From Lachnospiraceae bacterium (GTDB lineage Bacteria; Bacillota; Clostridia; Lachnospirales; Lachnospiraceae), in NCBI GenBank assembly GCA_024684215.1, contig JAIKXH010000032.1:1-34590 (forward strand): a stretch of DNA of 34,590 nt, read 5' to 3'. Shown in pieces: positions 25,497 to 32,947 of this stretch. The position numbers and the translations under genes were made by a program. The notes below the pieces were generated by a model. That model searched no databases. It was not told the DNA's origin and saw nothing but the letters and a program-made list of their open reading frames with translations. The first letter of the stretch is position 1. Each line of letters begins with the position of its first letter.

Positions 25497-26627
25497 TTAT
25501 ACGCCGTAAAACTCGTAGATTTTATCGCAGATATAGTCAACCTGCTCAGCCTTAAGTCCGTAGTAAAGAGGAAGACGTGTAAGTCTCTCGCTCTCTTTGG
25601 TGGTATATTCGTCCTTGCCGCTAAATCTGCCGTACTTAATTCCTGCAGGTGCGGTGTGGAGAGGAATGTAGTGGAATACCGCCAAAATATCATTTGCCTT
25701 TAAGTGAGCGATAAGAGCGGTTCTCTCCTCGAGGTTGGCCGCCTTTATGTAGAACATATGAGCATTGTGTACGCATCCTTCGGGGATGGTGGGGAGCTCA
25801 ATCTTGCCCATCTCTTTTAGCTTGCCGAGTCTCTCATAATATCTGTTCCAGCTTGATAATCTGTCATTATTAATCTTGTCCGCAACCTCTAACTGTGAGT
25901 AGAGATAAGCTGCGTTCATATCGCTGGGCAGATATGAAGATCCCTGGTTGACCCAGGTGTATTTGTCAATCTGTCCGCGGAAAAACTTACTTCTGTTTGT
26001 TCCCTTTTCACGGATGATCTCGGCATCCTCGATATCCTTTTCATCTCTGATAAGGAGCGCACCGCCCTCACCCATGCTGTAGTTTTTGGTCTCATGGAAT
26101 GAAAGCGCACCGAAATTACCGAATGTTCCGAGAGCCTTACCCTTGTAAGTAGCCATGATGCCCTGTGCGGCATCTTCCACAACGTAGAGGTTATATTTTT
26201 TTGCAAGCTCCATGATCTTGTCCATCTCACAGCCTACGCCTGCATAGTGAACAGGCACGATGGCTCTGGTCTTGTCGGTGATGGCCGCCTCTATCTTGTT
26301 TTCATCGATATTCATGGTGTCAGGTCTGATATCTACAAATACAGGCACTGCACCGCGAAGTACGAATGCGTCTGCGGTGGATACAAAGGTGTATGAAGGC
26401 ATTATCACTTCATCGCCGGGTTTAATATCGCACAAAATAGCCGCGAGCTCGGTAGCATGTGTGCAAGAGGTGGTAAGAAGTACCTTTTTAGAGCCTGTCT
26501 TTTCCTCGAGCCATGCATTACACTTTTTGGTGTAAGCTCCGTCTCCGCATATTTTCTGATTCTTTACACACTCCTGTATGTAGTCCATAGCCGTCTCTAC
26601 AAAAGGCGGCACATTAAAGTTGATCAT
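25497..26627 (-). CDS. wecE: dTDP-4-amino-4,6-dideoxygalactose transaminase (WecE/RffA-type)
   Basis: The 376-residue protein is very close to the WecE/RffA pattern. CGDGAYTKKCNAWLEEKTG (27-45), SCTHATELAAILCDIKPGDE (54-73) and VPVHYAGVGCEMDKIMELAK (124-143) are conserved blocks. EDAAQG supplies Asp152 for the PLP nitrogen, and SFHETKNYSMGEGGA has the Schiff-base Lys at 181. WecE aminates dTDP-4-keto-6-deoxy-D-glucose with glutamate to dTDP-4-amino-4,6-dideoxy-D-galactose (Fuc4N). No dTDP-sugar synthesis genes (rmlA, rmlB) and no dedicated acetyltransferase are in the window, so substrate supply must come from elsewhere. An AGGAG site precedes the ATG by 7 bases. Confidence 0.9.
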   Translation of the reverse strand: MINFNVPPFVETAMDYIQECVKNQKICGDGAYTKKCNAWLEEKTGSKKVLLTTSCTHATELAAILCDIKPGDEVIMPSYTFVSTADAFVLRGAVPVFVDIRPDTMNIDENKIEAAITDKTRAIVPVHYAGVGCEMDKIMELAKKYNLYVVEDAAQGIMATYKGKALGTFGNFGALSFHETKNYSMGEGGALLIRDEKDIEDAEIIREKGTNRSKFFRGQIDKYTWVNQGSSYLPSDMNAAYLYSQLEVADKINNDRLSSWNRYYERLGKLKEMGKIELPTIPEGCVHNAHMFYIKAANLEERTALIAHLKANDILAVFHYIPLHTAPAGIKYGRFSGKDEYTTKESERLTRLPLYYGLKAEQVDYICDKIYEFYGV

Positions 26628-26660
26628 GTTATTGCTCCTGTGTCTGTTTGTTTTCTTTAT

Positions 26661-27584
26661 TTATTTCTCATCAGTACGGTTGCTGATAATATATCTCGGT
26701 CTGCCCTTTACTTCCTCGTATACTCTCGCGAGATAATTTCCGATGATTCCAAGGCTTATCAGTATTAATCCGCCGATGATAAGCAGCAGTAATATAACCG
26801 TTGTGAATCCGTCAAAGGCGTTACCCATTATAAATCTCACAAGGGTTTGTATACCAAGTCCTATAGCAAATACCACAAATACCATTCCGATGACGCTCAC
26901 GATTTTTAGCGGCAAGGTGGTAAAGCTTGTTACATTTGAGATTGCATATCTTATGAGGCTGCCCGTGGACCATTTGCTCTCTCCGAAAGCGCGCTCCTGT
27001 ACCTCGTAGTAAACCTTTACGGTTTTAAAGCCCACCCAAAAGCTGAGCGCTCTGAAAAATGTATCCTTTTCGGGAAGCTCTACCAGCGCGTCAACGACTT
27101 TCCTGTCGAGCAATTTAAAATCCGACGAGGCCTTCATATCCATCTTGATAAGCCCTGTCATAATGCTGTAAAAAATACCGGTGACAAATCTGTGGATGGC
27201 GCTTTCTTTTCCTCTTGAGGATTTGATTCCTTCCACTACTTCTGCGCCCTTTTTCCACTCATCATACATCTCTAAGATGACTGCGGGCGGGTGCTGCAAG
27301 TCGCAGTCCATCACCACGGTGGCTTTTCCTCTTGATAGCTCAAGTCCCGCGAATATAGCCGCCTCTTTTCCGAAATTTCTGGAAAACTCACAGCCCCTTA
27401 CTCTTACGTCCTTTTCTGCTATTTTGCATATATTGTTATAAGTCTCGTCCCTCGATCCGTCGCTTACAAATATAAGCTCGAAATCTATATTGTTTTCCGT
27501 AAGGAGCTTTGACAAGACATTATAAGTGTTTTCAATGTTTTGTTCCTCGTTGTACGAGGGGAGTATTACCGATAGCTGCGGCAC
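26661..27584 (-). CDS. gtrB: Polyprenyl-phosphate glycosyltransferase, GtrB/DPM1-like (GT2)
   Basis: The 307-residue protein has a GT2 catalytic domain. Its blocks are LSVILPSYNEEQNIE (4-18), FVSDGSRDET (39-48) and the metal-binding DxD at 93-95 (VMDCDLQHPP). GFKTVKVYYEVQERAFGESKW comes near the end of the domain. Two C-terminal membrane helices (about 230-255 and 264-288) match GtrB/ArnC topology. Such enzymes move a hexose from a nucleotide sugar to undecaprenyl phosphate, making a lipid-linked donor used on the outer membrane face. It lies 2 bases after the GtrII-like gene, its expected partner. Together they suggest a side-branch glucosylation-type system. Confidence 0.9.
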   Translation of the reverse strand: MPQLSVILPSYNEEQNIENTYNVLSKLLTENNIDFELIFVSDGSRDETYNNICKIAEKDVRVRGCEFSRNFGKEAAIFAGLELSRGKATVVMDCDLQHPPAVILEMYDEWKKGAEVVEGIKSSRGKESAIHRFVTGIFYSIMTGLIKMDMKASSDFKLLDRKVVDALVELPEKDTFFRALSFWVGFKTVKVYYEVQERAFGESKWSTGSLIRYAISNVTSFTTLPLKIVSVIGMVFVVFAIGLGIQTLVRFIMGNAFDGFTTVILLLLIIGGLILISLGIIGNYLARVYEEVKGRPRYIISNRTDEK

Positions 27585-27586
27585 CT

Positions 27587-29338
27587 TTAGTCCTCCTTTG
27601 ATATGGAATACTTTTCACGTAGTCCGTAATCAATATTTTCCGTCTTTACGTATATTTTATCTCCGACCATTTTAACCGAGTCCTTACCCGGGAAGCTGTC
27701 CATCTCTACGTACTCTTTGCTGTTATATATATCAGCCATCTCATCACCGACGATAAAGTTTAGATCCGCTCCGAGATAAGCTTTCATAAACAGCCTGTAA
27801 TCCTCCGCTTTGTAGCAAAGATAATCCCCGGAAAGTCCGAGCATGTTGTCGGTGATGCCTTCCGTCAGGTCGGCCTTTGGATACTGATCCTCGCTGACCA
27901 CTCCGATCATCGCTATGGGGATTCCTTTGTAATAACCGTCGGTTTGTTCTATTCTGTCCAATAGTCTCTCGCAGTATGCGTAGGTTCTCTCATATTTTTT
28001 CTGTAAATTGGAGTAACCGATATTGTCGGTGACGATATAACAGAACACAAGCACCGCTCCACATATGGGCACGAGCCAGGTGAGAGCCTTATATGCTGAC
28101 GCACCTTTGCTTACTGCCTCGCCTTTGCTTACTGCCGCATCCTTGCTTCCGCCTTCTTTATTTTGAACGGGTGTTATATCCTTGGAACATGTAATATTGT
28201 CGATTATCGCCACGATGCACACCGGTATCATCACCCACTGATATCTCATGATTGCATGATATGTCACATTCCCAAGTACGATCATTACGATATTTGTAGC
28301 TAAAGGAAGCACTACCGCGATAACGATAACAGCTATATATAATACCGCTGACTTATACCATTTTTTTGAAACGATCTCTCTGATCAGAAGCACTGCTGCC
28401 ACGCATGCAAGTACTCCCACGGCTGTCCATGCAAATACGTTCGGAGCAAGGATATCCGATTTAACTGTAAACGCGGCAAAATCTTTGTAAGCCGAGGCGA
28501 TTTTTCCGATCAGTCCTGCGCTTGCAGCCTCGGCGCCTGCCGTAGTGATTGCATCCGCACCTCCTGCTACAGCCGCTTCAGTGCTTGCAGCGCCTCCGGC
28601 TCCCGCAAGCGCGCTTCCGCCCTGGTATGAACCGATGGTTACGCCTTCGATTTTAAGAAGCACCTTTAATACTACAAAATAAAGCACTCCGCCACATATG
28701 CCCATATATAGATATCTAAGAATTGCAAGTATCTTTCCCTTAGCAGTTACGGCATAGGCCGTTTCCTTTTCGCATATTATTAATGCCACAGCGTACATGC
28801 ACAGGATTATCACCACCGGCAAATATGCCTGATATGAACCTATTGAAAAGGCCAAAAGCACTGCGCCTGCGATCCATCCTTTTTTATATTTTCCCGTGAT
28901 ATATACCGCCAATATGCCGAGCATCAGCCCAAACATATATCCGTCCATGGTAAATACGTAAGCAAAGGTTGAAGCCAGGGCCGGAAACGTGGCCATAAGT
29001 GCGCCTATAACAGCGGCTGATACGCTGCTTTTAATCTTTAATATCGCGCACACAAGTCCCGCTGATATCGCTATATATAAAAGGCTAAGCAGCCCTATTA
29101 GCCACGGCAACGAAAAATAGCTTGATATTCCGCAGGGAACAGTCAAAAACCATCTGCCCGACTCTATCATATTTTGATTAAAATACAGGCTTCCAAGGCC
29201 GTCATGGTTGGGAAAATCCCCTACCATGACAACCATATGAGTTAAGAGTCCGCATACAAATGCGCTGATAAAGGCACTCTTTGTTACACCGCTTATTTTC
29301 TCTTTTAATTTTTCAATGCTTTCGCTGAAACTTCTCAC
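27587..29338 (-). CDS. GtrII-family membrane glucosyltransferase
   Basis: The 583-residue protein starts at a GTG overlapping the stop of the SGNH gene (GTGA) with AGAAGG upstream. It has about 11-12 membrane helices and the GtrII-type blocks. HDGLGSLYFNQNMIESGRWF (45-64) includes the acidic loop expected of a GT-C active site. VFTMDGYMFGLMLGILAVY and FSIGSYQAYLPVVI follow, and a soluble C-terminal domain comes last. It would transfer a sugar from the GtrB-made polyprenyl-phosphate donor to a glycan outside the membrane. Odd features are a 35-residue Ala/Gly/Thr-rich insertion at 241-275 and a Lys/Ser/Gly/Ala-rich stretch around 390-415, where GtrII proteins are normally compact. Confidence 0.82.
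   Translation of the reverse strand: MRSFSESIEKLKEKISGVTKSAFISAFVCGLLTHMVVMVGDFPNHDGLGSLYFNQNMIESGRWFLTVPCGISSYFSLPWLIGLLSLLYIAISAGLVCAILKIKSSVSAAVIGALMATFPALASTFAYVFTMDGYMFGLMLGILAVYITGKYKKGWIAGAVLLAFSIGSYQAYLPVVIILCMYAVALIICEKETAYAVTAKGKILAILRYLYMGICGGVLYFVVLKVLLKIEGVTIGSYQGGSALAGAGGAASTEAAVAGGADAITTAGAEAASAGLIGKIASAYKDFAAFTVKSDILAPNVFAWTAVGVLACVAAVLLIREIVSKKWYKSAVLYIAVIVIAVVLPLATNIVMIVLGNVTYHAIMRYQWVMIPVCIVAIIDNITCSKDITPVQNKEGGSKDAAVSKGEAVSKGASAYKALTWLVPICGAVLVFCYIVTDNIGYSNLQKKYERTYAYCERLLDRIEQTDGYYKGIPIAMIGVVSEDQYPKADLTEGITDNMLGLSGDYLCYKAEDYRLFMKAYLGADLNFIVGDEMADIYNSKEYVEMDSFPGKDSVKMVGDKIYVKTENIDYGLREKYSISKED
28514..28618 (-). repeat. Ala/Gly-rich low-complexity insertion in the GtrII-like gene
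   Basis: Codons 241-275 encode almost only Ala, Gly, Ser and Thr with a few Glu and Asp (for example AGAGGAASTEAAVAGGADA). The segment lies between a membrane helix block and the IASAYKDFAAF segment, so it would form a flexible loop. The DNA is built of short GC-rich, imperfectly repeated codons, typical of slippage growth. Confidence 0.6.
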
Positions 29339-30348
29339 TGATCCTTCTCCGGACTGCTTTTTAAATACTCGCTGATATATATAGCGATCTTCTTTGTTGT
29401 GACTTCGTTTGGATGGATGCCCTCACAAGTATTCATAAATATGTCATCGGGCTTCGAATTATCATAAGCCTGCGCCAGGTCAATCCATTCAAGCCCCAAC
29501 TCTTCCGCTACAGCCCTTTGTGCGGCCTTATAGTCATTAATATTTCCGCCGCCAAAATCCATATGTTCGGAGCTTATCATATCTCCGTACTCGGTCTCTA
29601 CTATGTAACCTTCGGCTTCCTTATATGTAGTCTTTCCCGCAGCCTTCCCATCTGTCTTTCCGTCTGTCTTTCCGTCTGTCTTCCCGTCTGTCTTTCCCGC
29701 GGATTCTGCAATTTCTGCATCTCCAAGTACATCTTCCGCGTGATACCAGGTTAAGGGTGGCGCTGCAAGTATAATTCTCGCACCGGGCGCTGTCTCTTTC
29801 AGCCTTTTTATCGAAGCTCTGAGCGCTCCCTTGTAGGAATATTCGTTATATAGATCAGAACCGGCCTCTATCGGAACCGCCTCCTGGTAATCATTTAGCA
29901 TATGCTCTGCTATGATCACCTCGGCCCGTGAAATATCGCAGGCTTCAATCTTATCTATTTGCTCTAAATATTCGCCTTTTGAAAGCTCATTTAGCCCCGA
30001 GGAATTGTAAGCATTTTTCTGATATCTGAAATCTCCCGCGATATAACCCCTCGTAAGTGCGGCTAAGCTATAAGCGTCTCCGCTTGTATCAAGCCTTCCG
30101 TCCCTGTCGGTATACGAAAGAGTGGTTCCTCCGAGCGAAGCATCAAACACATTCTTTTGAAGGATAGTTTCCATATTTCCGGCTACGGAATTTTCGCCCC
30201 TGTAAAAGGCAAATATGCTGTCGCCGAAAAGTACTGCTTCTTCGGCCTTTACATCGCTTTTATCGGTGCCTTCCTTTTTCATGAAATTAGAAAAGATAAC
30301 GGCGAAGGCAATTCCCGCAATTATAAATGTTATAATGCTTTTTCTCAT
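29335..30348 (-). CDS. Membrane-anchored SGNH/GDSL hydrolase
   Basis: The 337-residue protein has an N-terminal membrane anchor (about 5-22). An SGNH hydrolase domain follows: AVLFGDSIFAFYRG with the nucleophile Ser44, block II-like SLGGTTLSYTD, block III-like AEHMLNDYQ, and CEGIHPNEVTTKK with the catalytic His at 312. The acidic residue three positions before it is Glu rather than the usual Asp. Such proteins act outside the membrane on acyl esters or as acyltransferase partners, which would fit O-acetyl modification of the glycan. A four-unit KTDG repeat interrupts the domain around 218-235. It sits between the ABC exporter (3-base gap) and the GtrII-like gene (overlapping). Confidence 0.82.
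   Translation of the reverse strand: MRKSIITFIIAGIAFAVIFSNFMKKEGTDKSDVKAEEAVLFGDSIFAFYRGENSVAGNMETILQKNVFDASLGGTTLSYTDRDGRLDTSGDAYSLAALTRGYIAGDFRYQKNAYNSSGLNELSKGEYLEQIDKIEACDISRAEVIIAEHMLNDYQEAVPIEAGSDLYNEYSYKGALRASIKRLKETAPGARIILAAPPLTWYHAEDVLGDAEIAESAGKTDGKTDGKTDGKTDGKAAGKTTYKEAEGYIVETEYGDMISSEHMDFGGGNINDYKAAQRAVAEELGLEWIDLAQAYDNSKPDDIFMNTCEGIHPNEVTTKKIAIYISEYLKSSPEKDQ
29648..29695 (-). repeat. Four 12-base tandem repeats encoding KTDG
   Basis: Four in-frame copies of a 12-base unit (plus-strand CCGTCTGTCTTT with single-base variants) encode repeated Lys-Thr-Asp-Gly in the SGNH hydrolase. The unit is a multiple of three, so copy-number change keeps the frame. Confidence 0.9.
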
Positions 30349-30351
30349 ATA

Positions 30352-32124
30352 CTATCTTTCCTGTTTTATCTCGGCATTTTCCACGCGGTACACATGGTCA
30401 CACTTCTCAATGGTCTGAAGCCTGTGAGCGATGATAATAAGCGTCTTTTTACCCCGGAAATAGTTGATAGAGTGCATAATAGCCGCCTCAGTATCGGAAT
30501 CGAGCGCCGCAGTCGCCTCATCAAGTATAAGTACCTCAGGGTCATGGTATAACGCTCTCGCGATGGAGATACGCTGGCGCTGTCCGCCGGAAAGTCTGAT
30601 TCCGCGCTCTCCAACCGTAGTATCAAGTCCCTCCGGAAGGCTCTTTATAAACTCATCCATCTGAGCTTCCTTTAACACTTCCCAAACCCTGTCTATATCT
30701 ATCTCTTCCTCGGGTATACCAAATGCCACATTTTTTAATATGGTATCATCGAGCATATAGATCATCTGAGGAATATAACCTATGTTTTTGAGAAATCTTC
30801 TGTAATTTCTCTCCCTGTCACAGCCGGGCTCCGCATCTCTCTGGGTGATATCCACGCCGTCGACCTTTATTGATCCTTCCTGAGGAATCAAAAGTCCAAG
30901 CAAAATATCGACAACTGTACTTTTTCCGGCACCCGTTGTTCCGACAATTCCGATGGATTCACCGCTTTTTATGGTAAGGTCGGAACCGTCAAAAATCTTT
31001 TTGTCCGTATTTGGATAAGCAAATGTGATATTGCTTAATTCAATCTTTTCCTTAAAGGGAAGCTTTTCAAAATCTCCGCTTGCAAAGGTCAGATCAACCT
31101 TGTCATCTCCGATCTCATCCACAAGATTGTCGCTTACATTCATAAAGAAAGGCTCGAGATACGCTATGGACGTAAGCTGGTTATTTATCCTGTTTACCGC
31201 AGGCAAAAGCACCAGTGATGCCGCAGCGAGTGTGGCGAGCACCGAGAGCATATTTTCCGTGCTTGATCCCGTAAGGAGGAGCACTATGACATAGATCATC
31301 ATCGTAGCTACGCACACGGTCTCTATAAGTAGCTTGGGCACGGAGTTATAGAGGCTGTACTTTTGTACGGCTCCAACATAGCCCTTTCCGGCCTTTTTGT
31401 ATTCGCCGACAAAATAAGTCTCTCTGCCCGTAACCTTTACTTCTTTGATTCCGAGAACGGTCTGGGATATCCATTTAAACAGCGAACTGTAAAAATCCTG
31501 ATTGTCCTTTCCGGCCTTTCTCATAATGGGCTGGATCACCTTTTTGATAATAAGCATAAGTGCTATCATCACCACCGCCAAAGCTATGGTGAGTACGCCG
31601 CTTTGAACAAGGCAAAACGAAACTACAAAAAGTGAGACCACACCGTCGGAGAAAAGTGTAAGCAGCGCCAGTATCAGCGCATACATGTTATTTACGTCCG
31701 AAGTGATACTCCTTTGTACGACCGCTGTATCGGCGCTAAGGAAGTACTCGTATCTCCTGCGCATATAATTGCGCATCATTCTCTCGGAAGTCCTGAACTG
31801 ATTGGTGTAGATAAAGGAATATGTGAGCTTGTACTGGAAATACAGATATACATTTTTCACTACATAAACCAGTATGAGAGCCACCATTATGAGTATGGAA
31901 AATACCTTAAAATCCGTTATTTCAAGGATTCCCTGCACTGTCGATACGGCCCTGCTTTTTGCGGCGGCAGCGGGGTCTATGACCACATTTACCACCTCAA
32001 CGAGGAGGCTTACACCAAGGGTCTGCAAAAAGGCACCGATAACCATAACTATGGCTATAAGCACCATTCTTCCCTTTTGCTTTTTATCAAGTAATTTATT
32101 TAACTTTTTTAATATGCGTCGCAT
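30352..32124 (-). CDS. ABC exporter, fused permease-ATPase (MsbA/PglK-like)
   Basis: The 590-residue half-transporter has an N-terminal domain with six membrane helices (about 18-310) and a C-terminal ATPase. Walker A is GTTGAGKS at 395-402, the signature LSGGQ at 511-515, Walker B VLILDE at 531-536, and the switch His is at 567. It works as a homodimer. Length and N-terminus (short cytoplasmic helix, then a long TM1) resemble PglK/WlaB-type lipid-linked oligosaccharide flippases and MsbA. In this setting it may flip an undecaprenyl-linked glycan. It begins one base after the thrH stop and ends 3 bases before the SGNH gene. Function as a glycan flippase is inferred. Confidence 0.85.
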   Translation of the reverse strand: MRRILKKLNKLLDKKQKGRMVLIAIVMVIGAFLQTLGVSLLVEVVNVVIDPAAAAKSRAVSTVQGILEITDFKVFSILIMVALILVYVVKNVYLYFQYKLTYSFIYTNQFRTSERMMRNYMRRRYEYFLSADTAVVQRSITSDVNNMYALILALLTLFSDGVVSLFVVSFCLVQSGVLTIALAVVMIALMLIIKKVIQPIMRKAGKDNQDFYSSLFKWISQTVLGIKEVKVTGRETYFVGEYKKAGKGYVGAVQKYSLYNSVPKLLIETVCVATMMIYVIVLLLTGSSTENMLSVLATLAAASLVLLPAVNRINNQLTSIAYLEPFFMNVSDNLVDEIGDDKVDLTFASGDFEKLPFKEKIELSNITFAYPNTDKKIFDGSDLTIKSGESIGIVGTTGAGKSTVVDILLGLLIPQEGSIKVDGVDITQRDAEPGCDRERNYRRFLKNIGYIPQMIYMLDDTILKNVAFGIPEEEIDIDRVWEVLKEAQMDEFIKSLPEGLDTTVGERGIRLSGGQRQRISIARALYHDPEVLILDEATAALDSDTEAAIMHSINYFRGKKTLIIIAHRLQTIEKCDHVYRVENAEIKQER

Positions 32125-32125
32125 A

Positions 32126-32725
32126 CTATAATACTGCCTTTATAGCCGCAAGAAGCTCATCATAGCTCTCATACGCGGGGAACCGGGGATAATCTTTTTT
32201 AATAGCGTCGGTAGTTCTGAATAAAAATCCTGCCTTGCTCGCCTCGATCATTGCAAGGTCATTGAATGAATCTCCGCTGGCGATGGTCTCAAAGCCACAG
32301 GACTGAAGCGCTTTAACCGTTGTAAGTTTGGACTTTTCACAGCGCATCTTGTAGCCTGTGATCTCTCCGTTTTCACCCACCTCAAGCTCATTGCAAAAAA
32401 TAGTGGGCCATCCGAGCTTTTTCATTAAAGGAGTTGCAAACTGAGAAAAAGTATCACTGATAATGATAGCCTGAGTGATACTTCTGAGCTCGTCCAAAAA
32501 CTCCTTTGCTCCGGGCATGGGATCGATGGTGGCTATAGTTTCCTGAATCTCCTTAAGTCCGAGTCCGTGCTGCTTTAAAATCTCAATACGATACTTCATA
32601 AGCTTATCGTAATCGGGCTCGTCACGCGTAGTCTTTCTAAGTTCGGGAATCCCTGTAGCTTCGGAAAATGCGATCCAGATTTCGGGTACAAGTACGCCTT
32701 CAAGGTCTAAACATACAACGTTCAT
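32126..32725 (-). CDS. thrH: ThrH: phosphoserine phosphatase / homoserine phosphotransferase
   Basis: The 199-residue HAD-family protein matches the ThrH pattern along its length. CLDLEGVLVPEIWIAFSEAT has the nucleophile Asp7 and Glu9 in DLEG, where most HAD phosphatases have DxD. TTRDEPDYDKLMKYR, IIISDTFSQFATPLMKKLG and ASGDSFNDLAMI supply the remaining HAD motifs. ThrH removes phosphate from phosphoserine and can transfer it to homoserine. AAGGAC lies before the ATG. It is the first gene of the module B operon, followed after one base by the ABC exporter, an unusual partner for an amino-acid enzyme. Confidence 0.9.
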   Translation of the reverse strand: MNVVCLDLEGVLVPEIWIAFSEATGIPELRKTTRDEPDYDKLMKYRIEILKQHGLGLKEIQETIATIDPMPGAKEFLDELRSITQAIIISDTFSQFATPLMKKLGWPTIFCNELEVGENGEITGYKMRCEKSKLTTVKALQSCGFETIASGDSFNDLAMIEASKAGFLFRTTDAIKKDYPRFPAYESYDELLAAIKAVL

Positions 32726-32770
32726 TTAAATGTCCTTCTTTCCAAGCACATGCTATTTCTTAAACAAATT

Positions 32771-32798
32771 TTTATATAAATATTTTTAGTTTAAGCAA
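32771..32798 (-). promoter_or_regulatory. Likely promoter of thrH and the module B operon
   Basis: On the minus strand TTGCTT (32793-32798) and TATAAA (32771-32776) are separated by 16 bases. They lie in a very A+T-rich stretch about 45 bases before the thrH ATG. The 222-base divergent gap holds this and the plus-strand promoter, and no gene. Confidence 0.5.
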
Positions 32799-32931
32799 AT
32801 GCTTTTTTCCTTAAATTTCTGCTCTAAGCCAAGATGTTTATATTTTATCTCAAAAACATGCCAATGTCTATTTGCTCCGTCAATCTTCATAAAATCTTAT
32901 AAATTAATCTGTTTCACTAAAAAGCGCCCTG

Positions 32932-32940
32932 TGCTATCAT
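32932..32940 (+). promoter_or_regulatory. Extended -10 element directly before a plus-strand start codon
   Basis: TGCTATCAT (TGn plus TATCAT) ends 7 bases before the ATG at 32948. There is no Shine-Dalgarno sequence. The arrangement copies that of the gene at 21006. Confidence 0.5.
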
Positions 32941-32947
32941 TATTATT

